A stretch of DNA of 45,085 bases, from NCBI GenBank assembly GCA_002726515.1, contig PBTE01000149.1, positions 1 to 45,085 on the forward strand. Direction: 5' to 3'. Source of the stretch: Planctomycetaceae bacterium. GTDB taxonomy: Bacteria > Planctomycetota > Planctomycetia > Pirellulales > Pirellulaceae. Both the position numbers and the translations under genes were made by a program. Below the pieces are notes generated by a model. The model was not told the origin of the DNA. It saw nothing but the letters and a program-made list of their open reading frames with translations, and did not search any database. Shown here in pieces: positions 29,503 through 37,188 of this stretch (positions are counted from its first letter, which is position 1; each line of letters starts with the position of its first letter).

Positions 29503-29523
29503 TTTTTTTCCGGAACACCCGCC

Positions 29524-30978
29524 ATGGATGACACAATCAAGAAAGAGCCTGCATCGCTGATCGCAGCGTTATCCCGGCGGGACTTGTTGCGCCGCAGCGG
29601 GACTGGATTCGGTGCTCTGGCGCTGGCGGGCCTGGTCGGCCAGGAGGCCCTGACGGTTTCCGGGAGCGATGCTGACCTGAAACTGCCGACAGCCGCGAAG
29701 GCCCCTCATTACGCGGGACGGGCCAAGCACGTGATTCATATCTATTTGAACGGCGGCATGTCCCAGGTTGACACCTTTGATCCCAAGCCCGAACTCACCA
29801 GACGCGCGGGACAAATGTTGCCGTTTGCCAACCTGCAAACCGAGCGTCGGACGGGAACCGCATTGGCTTCGCCGTTTCGTTTTTCCAAACATGGCCAAAG
29901 CGGCATCGAAGTCAGCGAAATTTTCCCGCACTTGGCGCAATGCGTTGACGACCTGACGGTGGTTCGCTCGATGTACGCCAAACTTTCCAATCACGAATTG
30001 TCCCTGATGTTGATGAACTGTGGCGATCAGCGGCTCGTGCGACCCAGTATCGGATCCTGGGTGACTTACGGCATGGGAACCGAGAATGAAAACATGCCGG
30101 GATTTGTCGTGCTCTGCCCCGAAAACCTTCCCGTGGCGGGAGCCGACAATTGGCGAAACGCCTTTCTTCCCGGAATTTACCAGGGAACCTTGGTGCACAC
30201 CAAGGACGCCTCGCCGGGAAAACTTATCGAGAACCTTCGCAACAAACACCTGGCTGCGTCAGAACAGCGTGACCAGCTCGATCTCCTGCAGACGCTCAAC
30301 CGCCGCCACTTGGAAGCTCGCCACAACGAGGCCGCACTGGAGTCCCGCATTCACTCGTTTGAATTGGCCTATCGCATGCAACTTGAGGCGACTGAAGCCT
30401 TTGACACCCGGCGGGAGCCGGAACACATTCAACGCCTGTATGGCGAAGGAGTCCAGAATCGACAGCTGCTCATCGCGCGGCGACTGGTCGAACGCGGTGT
30501 CCGATTCGTCCAGGTGTGGCACGGTACCCTGCAACCCTGGGACAGCCATACCGATATTCAGAGAACACATCGCGAGGTGGCCAGCCAATGCGACCAGGGG
30601 CTGGGGGCCTTGATTACCGATCTCAAGCAGCGCGGACTGTTGGACGAAACGTTGATTGTGTGTTCGGGCGAATTTGGTCGCACACCGACCGTCGAGATGA
30701 GCACTTCCGGAGGTGGGGGAACTTTGGGTCGCGACCACAATCATTGGGGATTTAGTTTGTGGATGGCCGGAGGCGGCATCCAGGGTGGCAGGGTTTACGG
30801 CGCCACGGATGAGTTCGGTTTCCAGGCCGTGGAGAATCCTGTTTCCGTCCACGATCTGCACGCGACCATGCTCCATTTGCTGGGCTTCGACCACGAACGG
30901 CTCACCTACCGCTACGCGGGCCGTGACTTCCGTCTTACGAACGTGCATGGTCGCGTCGTGACCGATCTCTTTGCGTAA
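29524..30978 (+). CDS. DUF1501 family protein with Tat leader
   Basis: The 484-residue protein begins with a twin-arginine leader ('LSRRDLLRRSGTGFGALALAG', residues 18-38). The DUF1501 body is clear from 'AKHVIHIYLNGGMSQVDTFDPKP' (61-83), 'HLAQCVDDLTVVRSMY', 'GSWVTYGMGTENENMPGFVVL', 'GEFGRTPTVE' and 'GRDHNHWGFSLWMAGGG'. The fold is related to alkaline-phosphatase/sulfatase superfamily enzymes, with conserved D and H residues that could bind metal. The activity is unproven. It follows the DUF1549/1553 gene by 21 bp on the same strand, the standard planctomycete pair, so the two are almost certainly co-transcribed. Confidence 0.93.
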   Translation: MDDTIKKEPASLIAALSRRDLLRRSGTGFGALALAGLVGQEALTVSGSDADLKLPTAAKAPHYAGRAKHVIHIYLNGGMSQVDTFDPKPELTRRAGQMLPFANLQTERRTGTALASPFRFSKHGQSGIEVSEIFPHLAQCVDDLTVVRSMYAKLSNHELSLMLMNCGDQRLVRPSIGSWVTYGMGTENENMPGFVVLCPENLPVAGADNWRNAFLPGIYQGTLVHTKDASPGKLIENLRNKHLAASEQRDQLDLLQTLNRRHLEARHNEAALESRIHSFELAYRMQLEATEAFDTRREPEHIQRLYGEGVQNRQLLIARRLVERGVRFVQVWHGTLQPWDSHTDIQRTHREVASQCDQGLGALITDLKQRGLLDETLIVCSGEFGRTPTVEMSTSGGGGTLGRDHNHWGFSLWMAGGGIQGGRVYGATDEFGFQAVENPVSVHDLHATMLHLLGFDHERLTYRYAGRDFRLTNVHGRVVTDLFA

Positions 30979-31078
30979 CCTGACGCCGCCGCAAGATGTC
31001 CCTTGCAAACTTTGATCGTCTGCTCGATCCACCGCCGACTGCTGCTGGTCGCACACATGGATTTGAACTACTGGAACG

Positions 31079-32059
31079 TCACTGCGGCAGGGCTGCCATC
31101 TCCAACAGTGGCTTTAAGTACTCAGCACTCCGACTGACTGCTTGATGAATCGGCATGACGTTGGCAAATGCCTGATGCACCGTGACATAGCCGCTGTAAT
31201 GCAGATCCTGCAATCCTGTGAAAACTTCTCGGAAGTTGACTCCTCCTTTATCCCACAGGCCAATCGGATCGAGCCCCACTTCGCCCCGGGTCCAAGTCTT
31301 CGCTTTTATCGGGCTCTCCGGATTAAGATGGTGATTCTGCACGTAAACGTTGAACAAATACGGCTCCAGCTTCCGAATCGTGGGGCAACTGTAGTCCTGT
31401 CCCGCCAGCATCCAATTGGCAGGCTCGTAGATGATCCCAAAATTTTGTCGTGCGACTTTCTTTAACACACTTAACGACCCTTCCACCGTTTCAAAAAGGC
31501 TCGCACAATGTGATTGATGGGCCAGACGCACGTTTCGTTCGCGCGCTTCATCACAGGCTTTTTGCGCCCAGCGGATGTCTCGATCTTTTTTCATGCAAAC
31601 ACGAATTAAATCGGCACCAAATGTCTCGGCAAGATCAAGGTAAGGTGTAATGTTTCGTAGACACTCTGGACCCTGTTGGTCATTCCTCGGTATAGCGGTA
31701 TCACCCGTCACCATTGACACTTGCAACCCGGCCACCCGGATCTTGCCACTCATCTCACGAACGACATCCTGCGGTGTGTGAATGCCGGCTTGCGAGGCCC
31801 GCATACAAAGCGCCTGGTAGCCGTTGTCCTTCGCCAGACGAATCAACTGCTCCAGAGTCATGGCCGACTTGTCTTTTGACGACATTGTCTCGGCCACGCG
31901 AACGGAGAGAGACAGCTTCATTCCCAATGGGCGACTTTCAGCCACTTCAGGTCGGGCCACCGCGGATTCGCCAGAGGCAAACCTTCCGACGATGATTCCC
32001 GTTGTTACCATTCGTGAAGAAGTAGTGACAAATTTACGGCGAGTTAATTTCTGCATCAT
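31079..32059 (-). CDS. Sugar phosphate isomerase/epimerase-like TIM-barrel protein with Tat leader
   Basis: The 326-residue protein begins 'MMQKLTRRKFVTTSSRMVTTGIIVG', shown here as the twin-arginine core TRRKFVTTS (6-14) plus a hydrophobic stretch. The body matches the AP-endonuclease-2/xylose-isomerase-like barrel: 'LAKDNGYQALCMRASQAG', 'AETFGADLIRVCMKKD', 'RLAHQSHCASLFE', 'FGIIYEPANWMLAG' with a likely metal-ligand glutamate, 'YLFNVYVQNHHLNP' and 'GYVTVHQAF'. Planctomycetes often carry such exported isomerase-like proteins; their substrates are unknown. The start is either ATG at 32059 or 32056. The gene converges with the DUF1501 gene, with 100 bp between the stops. Confidence 0.82.
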   Translation of the reverse strand: MMQKLTRRKFVTTSSRMVTTGIIVGRFASGESAVARPEVAESRPLGMKLSLSVRVAETMSSKDKSAMTLEQLIRLAKDNGYQALCMRASQAGIHTPQDVVREMSGKIRVAGLQVSMVTGDTAIPRNDQQGPECLRNITPYLDLAETFGADLIRVCMKKDRDIRWAQKACDEARERNVRLAHQSHCASLFETVEGSLSVLKKVARQNFGIIYEPANWMLAGQDYSCPTIRKLEPYLFNVYVQNHHLNPESPIKAKTWTRGEVGLDPIGLWDKGGVNFREVFTGLQDLHYSGYVTVHQAFANVMPIHQAVSRSAEYLKPLLEMAALPQ

Positions 32060-32586
32060 GAACCCGTCTCACCCAGGACACAAAAGATCAGACACAAGAC
32101 CGGCAAGGTGGACCAACTCTCTGATTCAACAGAAATCGGCGGACACCTGTTGTTATTATCGCAATGCATGATGCAACCAGCAAAGCCTCTCGTTTTCTAT
32201 TCGACGACGTTTGGTTTCACCGCATGGTGCACAACTTCTTTGAGACGCACCTGTTACCACAGCCCAAACACCAAGAGAGCTGCCGGCGAGAAACTTCATT
32301 AAATCTCCATAGATAAATCTTTACCCATGACGTGTTTGCATTGACAAAGATGCTGGCAGCCAGATTTTCTTGCTGGTATTCCGAGGGCCTCTTCATCCGC
32401 CGATCACTCTGGAAGCCAGTTCGGTGTCGGTTCCCGAACCTTTGCATGCGGAAACCCAACTGGAATTGGGGCTGTACCCTAAGTTGGCCCCCATTTCTAC
32501 CGACGGTCAGACAAACCGGCCTGCAGGCAGAAAACCTGGATTACATACAGAGCGCCCTCTTCTGCACATTCTCCGGCGGAGTTCCA
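32060..32586. other. Intergenic, 527 bp, no gene recognised
   Basis: This stretch lies between two minus-strand genes. It is AT-rich around 32290-32345, where a promoter for the isomerase-like gene could lie on the minus strand, but no clear hexamers were identified. The plus-strand frames across it have no leader, ribosome binding site or domain. No terminator for the epimerase was seen. Confidence 0.4.
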
Positions 32587-33462
32587 CTACCTCGGTGGAG
32601 CTTCCTGCGAAAATTGATTGTCTTCGCTCTCCGCTGCCATCCGCTGCCAGCGATGCTCCGGTCTCCAGCCAAGCAATCGCTTCAGCTTCGAACAATTCAC
32701 CAAGCCGTTCCTGTCAGGAAATTCTCCGCGGAGATCCGTGACGTGTGAATAAAATTTTCGAAGCAGTTCCTGCGTCGGAGTCGTGACACACACATCGTCG
32801 GCAGCCACATTAAAGACTTCGAACCCGTCTCTCTCCGATGCAATCCAAGCCAGGCACGCCGAGGCGACGTCTCGTGCATCCACGTACGACCACAGCGCGT
32901 CTACGGCAGCTTCATCATTCATCGTGAACTTTCGAAATCGCCACTCGTAGGACCCTTCGTAGACAATACGCTGGGGGCGCAACCCGGCAACGGCCATCCC
33001 GTGCCAACGAACATAATGTGACGCGAGTGTGTCGAGATTCTGTTTGACAGCGCCATAAATGCTTGTGGGCAGCGCGGGCGAATCTTCATCAATGGGCAGG
33101 TAAGCCGGTTGAAGAAAGTCGCCGTAGACTTGAGGGCTGCTGGCCATGACCACTCGCGGAATTCCCAGATTGGCTGCTGCCTGAAGAACGTGGTACCCGC
33201 CCAACGCCAAATTTCGGTAGGCCGTTTCCCACGAGGTCCACCCATCGGTCGGTAAGCTGCCGAAGTGGACAACAGCATCGGCCCCGGCAAATGCGTCATG
33301 CACGGCCCCGCCATCCAGCAGGTCAAGCTGCAAATAGTCTGTTTCCCAAACGCCACATGGTTTCAAATCGATTCCCAGTACGTCGTAACCCGCCTCCCGA
33401 AAGGCCTTGACGATCGAGATGCCCGTGCCACCCTTGGCTCCCGTGATAACAACCTTTTGCAT
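32587..33462 (-). CDS. NAD-dependent epimerase/dehydratase family protein (extended SDR)
   Basis: The 291-residue protein starts 'MQKVVITGAKGGTGISIVKAF' (quoted in part: the NAD motif TGAKGGTG is at 7-14). 'DAVVHFGSLPTDG' marks the fourth strand. The catalytic S-Y-K set is 'VVMASSPQVYG' (S108/S109) with Y136 and K140 in 'SIYGAVK'. The ending 'LKRLLGWRPEHRW' is typical of extended SDRs such as UDP-glucose 4-epimerase and the uronate dehydrogenase group. The first Gly of the classic G-x-x-G-x-x-G is present, but the spacing is GAKGGTG. It should oxidise or epimerise a sugar or sugar acid in the cytoplasm. The substrate is unknown. ATG 33462 has no strong Shine-Dalgarno sequence. Confidence 0.87.
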   Translation of the reverse strand: MQKVVITGAKGGTGISIVKAFREAGYDVLGIDLKPCGVWETDYLQLDLLDGGAVHDAFAGADAVVHFGSLPTDGWTSWETAYRNLALGGYHVLQAAANLGIPRVVMASSPQVYGDFLQPAYLPIDEDSPALPTSIYGAVKQNLDTLASHYVRWHGMAVAGLRPQRIVYEGSYEWRFRKFTMNDEAAVDALWSYVDARDVASACLAWIASERDGFEVFNVAADDVCVTTPTQELLRKFYSHVTDLRGEFPDRNGLVNCSKLKRLLGWRPEHRWQRMAAESEDNQFSQEAPPR

Positions 33463-33848
33463 GGTTACCAGTCCTGCAGATGCTTGGCGCGTTGAAAATG
33501 ACCTGACCGCCGTTTATCGTATCGGATCCTTTGTCGTCCGACAACGAACCCGGACTGCGGTACTCCTGGGCATAACCACTCGGCGGGCCCCGCTACGTTC
33601 TGCAAGGCCCCTTAATTCGCCGGGTCAAATCGGTAGAATGAATTCGAAAGAACGAAACGAGAAACCAACATCGCTCGGAACACGTCATTGGGAATCCGGC
33701 CATGGGACTCCCGGCTGGCGCTGAAACAACCATTTCTCCAAGAGCTACGAATCAAACAATTCCATCGATCGCACGTTGCCGTCGCGGGGATGTGAACATT
33801 TAGGATCAGTTCTTAGGCAATCACCACACAGGACCAGGATATTTTCCC
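33463..33848. other. Divergent intergenic region, no gene recognised
   Basis: This gap separates the epimerase (minus) from the HpaI-type aldolase (plus) and should hold both promoters. A TAGAAT at about 33631 could be a -10 element for the plus strand, but no -35 element is evident at the right distance. No repeat or hairpin of note was found. Confidence 0.4.
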
Positions 33849-34643
33849 ATGCAGTTAAAAACTCGAATGCACCAACACCTTGAAGCTGGACAAACTGCCG
33901 GCGGTTTCGGATTTGCATTGAACTCACCAGCGGCAGTGGAATTTCTACTACAGAACGCCAAGCCTGACTTCATCGTGATCGACGCGCAACATGCGCCGAT
34001 CACACCGGCTGATGCGGCCCACTTGCTACGGGCAGCGCAGTCAACAGATCCACTGGCGACACCCATCGTACGGGTGCCCTGTCATGATGTCTACTGGATC
34101 CAGCAAATGCTGGATTTGGGTTACATGGGGTTGGTCGTACCGCTCTGCGAATCGGCAGAACAGGCCCGCGCGTTGGCCCAAGCCACCTACTACCCGCCAC
34201 AAGGATTGCGGTCGATCGCAGGAAGCATTCGAGCCAACATGTATGATCAATACATCGAGCAGGTCAACGAACACGTTCTGTTGCTGCCACAGATCGAATC
34301 CCGAGACGGATTGGAAAACGTAGAAGACATCGTCGCCGTCGAGGGTGTGAGTGGCGTCCTGCTTGGACCGGCCGACCTGAGTTTTGATTGCGGCTGGCGC
34401 GACCACGCCTCCCAACTGTGGTCCTATCCTCCGTTTGTCGAGGCTGTCAGTCGCATCCGGACGGCATGTGACAGTCATGGGAAATTGCTGGCCACGATGG
34501 TCGCCGGTGAAGCGGTATTTCACGCGCAGCAGGCCGGCACCAGGTTTATCTGCACCTCGGTAGACACCGGCGCGCTGCGGACCAGCATCGCAACTGAAAC
34601 CAACGCAATCATGCAGCGTCTGCACGGCGGGGCGGGTGATTGA
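33849..34643 (+). CDS. HpcH/HpaI-type class II aldolase
   Basis: The 264-residue protein has the usual length and motifs of metal-dependent 2-keto-3-deoxy-sugar-acid aldolases (HpaI, RhmA, GarL): 'FIVIDAQHAPITP' with catalytic H48 in the D-x-x-H element, 'TPIVRVP' with R75 that holds pyruvate, 'LDLGYMGLVVPLCESAEQA', 'LLPQIESRDG' with metal ligand E150, and 'GVLLGPADLSFD' with metal ligand D176. The reaction is reversible cleavage of a 2-keto-3-deoxy acid to pyruvate and an aldehyde. The family 'PxGxR' loop is seen as 'PPQGLRSIAG'. With the neighbouring SDR and a 2-hydroxyacid dehydrogenase elsewhere in the window, a sugar-acid pathway is plausible, but the genes are not in one operon. ATG 33849 has AGGA about 10 nt upstream. 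Confidence 0.9.
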   Translation: MQLKTRMHQHLEAGQTAGGFGFALNSPAAVEFLLQNAKPDFIVIDAQHAPITPADAAHLLRAAQSTDPLATPIVRVPCHDVYWIQQMLDLGYMGLVVPLCESAEQARALAQATYYPPQGLRSIAGSIRANMYDQYIEQVNEHVLLLPQIESRDGLENVEDIVAVEGVSGVLLGPADLSFDCGWRDHASQLWSYPPFVEAVSRIRTACDSHGKLLATMVAGEAVFHAQQAGTRFICTSVDTGALRTSIATETNAIMQRLHGGAGD

Positions 34644-34822
34644 TTCCCCGCGTGCAGGCTGTGCTCGATGCGAGAATCTCTGGCCGGCGGGTCGCAGATT
34701 GGCAGGACCTTGCGTATACTTTGTTCAGCTCGGCCCTATCAAGGAGCCTCACAAATTCTTGGCAGACGGTGATACGATTGACTGTAGGCCCGTCACCCAT
34801 TTGGACATAGGAGCTTTTAATC

Positions 34823-36523
34823 GTGACGCTCTCTGCCAACAAGGTCTATCAAGGCGACTGCATCCAACAACTCGGGAACGTTAAGCCAGCCAGTGTCGAC
34901 CTCGTTTTTGCAGACCCACCCTTCAACATCGGTTATGAGTATGACGTTTACCAAGACCAGCGCTCGCAGGATGAATACCTGAGTTGGTCCCGGGAATGGA
35001 TGACATCGGTGAGCAACGTGCTCAAGCCATCCGGCACGTTTTGGCTGGCAAGCGGAGATGAGTTCGCCGCAGAATTGAAACTAATCGCCCAAAACGAGAT
35101 CGGGTTGACCTGTCGCAGTTGGGTGATCTGGTATTACACATTTGGCGTGAACTGCGTACAGGCTTTCAGCCGTTCGCACACACATCTGTTTCACTTCGTA
35201 AAAGACCCCGGGGACTTCACGTTTAACAATGACAATCCAGCGGTTCGTGTGTTGTCTGCAAGACAACTCGTCTACGCAGACGGCCGGGCCAACGCAAAAG
35301 GTCGGCTGCCGGATAATACCTGGATATTGCGGCCGCAGGATGCCCCGGAAAGTGGGTTTGATCCATCACACGACACGTGGTTTTTCTCCCGCGTTGCCGG
35401 AACGTTTAAAGAACGCGAAGGTTTTCACGGCTGCCAAATGCCGGAACAACTGCTCGGGAGAATCATTCGCGTTTCCAGCAACCCGGGCGAGTTGGTACTG
35501 GACCCCTTTGCCGGTAGTGGAACAACCCTGGCGGTGGCAAAAAAATTAGGGCGTCAATGGTTGGGAATCGAGCTATCACGTGATTACGTCAGCAAGATTA
35601 AAAACCGCGTGAACGGGTGCCATGGCGGTGACCCGCTTGATGGGCCCGCAGATGCACGCAAAAGCGCACCGACAACATCCCGTGGTAAGAGCAAGGTCCG
35701 TTTGCGAAACGGCCGGCCGGTGCCCCGGCTTGATGAAGAGACGGAACGTGGAATCATCGCTGCTTTTCAGGCGACGTGCGACGGTCATTCCACGGATTTC
35801 ATGTTGTGTGAGCCGGAATTGAATGCAAATTTCGTGAATGCCTGTCAGGAGAAAGCGATCCCCGGCGATGCGTACGCCTGGAATCGCTTGTTGTTAAGGA
35901 TCAGAAAGTCCGGAAAACTTCCCAAAGCCAGGCAGGCGCGCAGCCGGTTGACGTTTTCCGAAATGGACCCGTACAGTGCAGCCAGCGAGGTGGCCATGCA
36001 CTTGCTGAGCCTTGACTTCAGCCTCACGTTTGACGAAATACTGTGTGGACCCCAGACGGCAGTCCAGTTCGATCATCTCGCTAAAGAATTCGCCACCGGA
36101 TATACCCCGTTCCAATATCGCTGGGCAGCGCTCTCCATTCGCAAAAGAGCCCAGAAATCAAAATTGTTAGCCGTCAAACATTTTGGAGAGTGGCTGGACC
36201 AGGAGTTGCCCCGGTCCCTGCCACTGGCTCGATCTGTTTCCACAAAACATGAACAGCCCGGTGTGTACATCGTCTTGAATCACAACCAGCCACTCTATGT
36301 TGGTGAAACGACCAACGTCAAAAACCGCGTGGAGCAAATGCTTGATGACCAATGTGGCTGGATGCACCTCGGACCACGATCCGTGAAAATTATTTCCACT
36401 GATAACCCTGCAATCCAACACGGACTTCAATCAATTCTCATTCAACGGTTGAATCCTCTTTTCAACTCGCGTTTACTGCTTCCGGAGCTTAAAGTTGCCT
36501 CTGAATTTTCCACAAGCAGGTAG
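34823..36523 (+). CDS. DNA methyltransferase (beta class) fused to a C-terminal GIY-YIG-like domain
   Basis: The 566-residue protein starts at GTG 34823 with AGGAG at 34809-34813, 9 nt upstream. Residues 1-265 form an amino-methyltransferase with beta-class motif order: catalytic motif IV 'DPPFNIGYEYD' (31-41) first, then a target-recognition region (about 95-200), then the SAM-binding motif I 'LDPFAGSGTTLAVAK' (226-240) and 'WLGIELSRDYV'. DPPF suggests N6-adenine. A basic linker (about 280-300) leads to a helical region of unknown family (about 300-465). Residues 478-550 match a GIY-YIG fold: G-V-Y at 480-482, Y-V-G at 492-494 and R502 in 'TNVKNRVEQML', ending 'LIQRLNPLFN'. The metal-binding glutamate of the E-x-x-L-I element is replaced by Q536. 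It could be a modification enzyme with an inactive nuclease domain, or a single-chain restriction-modification protein. No specificity or separate restriction gene is nearby. Confidence 0.82.
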   Translation: MTLSANKVYQGDCIQQLGNVKPASVDLVFADPPFNIGYEYDVYQDQRSQDEYLSWSREWMTSVSNVLKPSGTFWLASGDEFAAELKLIAQNEIGLTCRSWVIWYYTFGVNCVQAFSRSHTHLFHFVKDPGDFTFNNDNPAVRVLSARQLVYADGRANAKGRLPDNTWILRPQDAPESGFDPSHDTWFFSRVAGTFKEREGFHGCQMPEQLLGRIIRVSSNPGELVLDPFAGSGTTLAVAKKLGRQWLGIELSRDYVSKIKNRVNGCHGGDPLDGPADARKSAPTTSRGKSKVRLRNGRPVPRLDEETERGIIAAFQATCDGHSTDFMLCEPELNANFVNACQEKAIPGDAYAWNRLLLRIRKSGKLPKARQARSRLTFSEMDPYSAASEVAMHLLSLDFSLTFDEILCGPQTAVQFDHLAKEFATGYTPFQYRWAALSIRKRAQKSKLLAVKHFGEWLDQELPRSLPLARSVSTKHEQPGVYIVLNHNQPLYVGETTNVKNRVEQMLDDQCGWMHLGPRSVKIISTDNPAIQHGLQSILIQRLNPLFNSRLLLPELKVASEFSTSR

Positions 36524-36541
36524 CCGTGCGAGACCGGGTAT

Positions 36542-36572
36542 TGAACGGGCAATAAACAAACAAGCCCGTTCA
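36542..36572 (+). terminator. 9-bp hairpin downstream of the methyltransferase, possible terminator
   Basis: TGAACGGGC (36542-36550) pairs perfectly with GCCCGTTCA (36564-36572) around a 13-nt loop, starting 18 bp after the methyltransferase stop codon. There is no run of T after it, so it may be a weak terminator, an mRNA 3'-end stabiliser or a protein-binding site. Confidence 0.35.
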
Positions 36573-36654
36573 CACCAGTAGGAGCAACTGGTTCCATGCG
36601 AACCACCGTCACACCATCGGACGGTTCAACCAGGATCACCGCGGAGGAAGTCAA

Positions 36655-36933
36655 ATGGCGATGATTGACCTTGTGGGATGGACAGGAGCCGCTCTGGTGC
36701 TGACAGCGTATGGCCTGGTGTCGCTCAATAAAAAAGTAGAAGCGGGGTCCTATCTGTTTCAGCTGTCAAACCTTTTCGGCGCTCTCCTCTTACTTATTAA
36801 TACGGCAGCGAAAGGGGCCTATCCCTCGACGTTTGTCAATGTTGTTTGGATTGGAATCGCCACCCTCACGCTGTTCAGAACCGGATCCCATTTCAGCCGG
36901 CCCGAAGACACCTCAGAGAACGCTGCAGGATGA
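36655..36933 (+). CDS. Small membrane protein, CBU_0592-like
   Basis: The 92-residue protein has a strong ribosome binding site (GGAGGAAG ending 5 nt before the ATG). It has three hydrophobic segments: 'LVGWTGAALVLTAYGLVSL' (5-23), 'LSNLFGALLLLINTAAKG' (about 37-54) and 'FVNVVWIGIATLTLF' (about 60-75). The pattern 'GW-x-GA..L..YGL', then 'NLFGA', then 'YPSTFVNVVWIGIA' fits the widespread CBU_0592 family of small inner-membrane proteins of unknown function. The C-terminal tail is polar and charged. It lies 130 bp after the methyltransferase in the same direction, and a link between the two is not evident. Confidence 0.82.
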   Translation: MAMIDLVGWTGAALVLTAYGLVSLNKKVEAGSYLFQLSNLFGALLLLINTAAKGAYPSTFVNVVWIGIATLTLFRTGSHFSRPEDTSENAAG

Positions 36934-37188
36934 GGTGGACCGGACTCTTCTTTGATCAAACACATTCGCTCTCCACGGAGGCGATGCTTTTCTGCAAGTC
37001 GATGGCGGCAAGTCTCTTTCGCGAGGCTCTGCCGCGCAATCCTTTTCAATCGGTTCTCGTTTCACAATCTAGTATCCGGCGCCTGCCACTGATAGAATTG
37101 GCAGGTCAAACACCCTGTACAGCGATACCATCCGACCTGGACACCGGGAACCTGGAAAATCCGAGGTTCCGGGAAGGGAAGGGATTCG

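Noticed and set aside
34700..34713. TGGCAGGACCTTGC upstream of the methyltransferase, resembling a sigma-54 promoter
   Set aside because: The GG-to-GC register is one base short and the -24 block is imperfect; RpoN is strict about this spacing. A nearby TATACT (34715-34720) has no clear -35 partner either.
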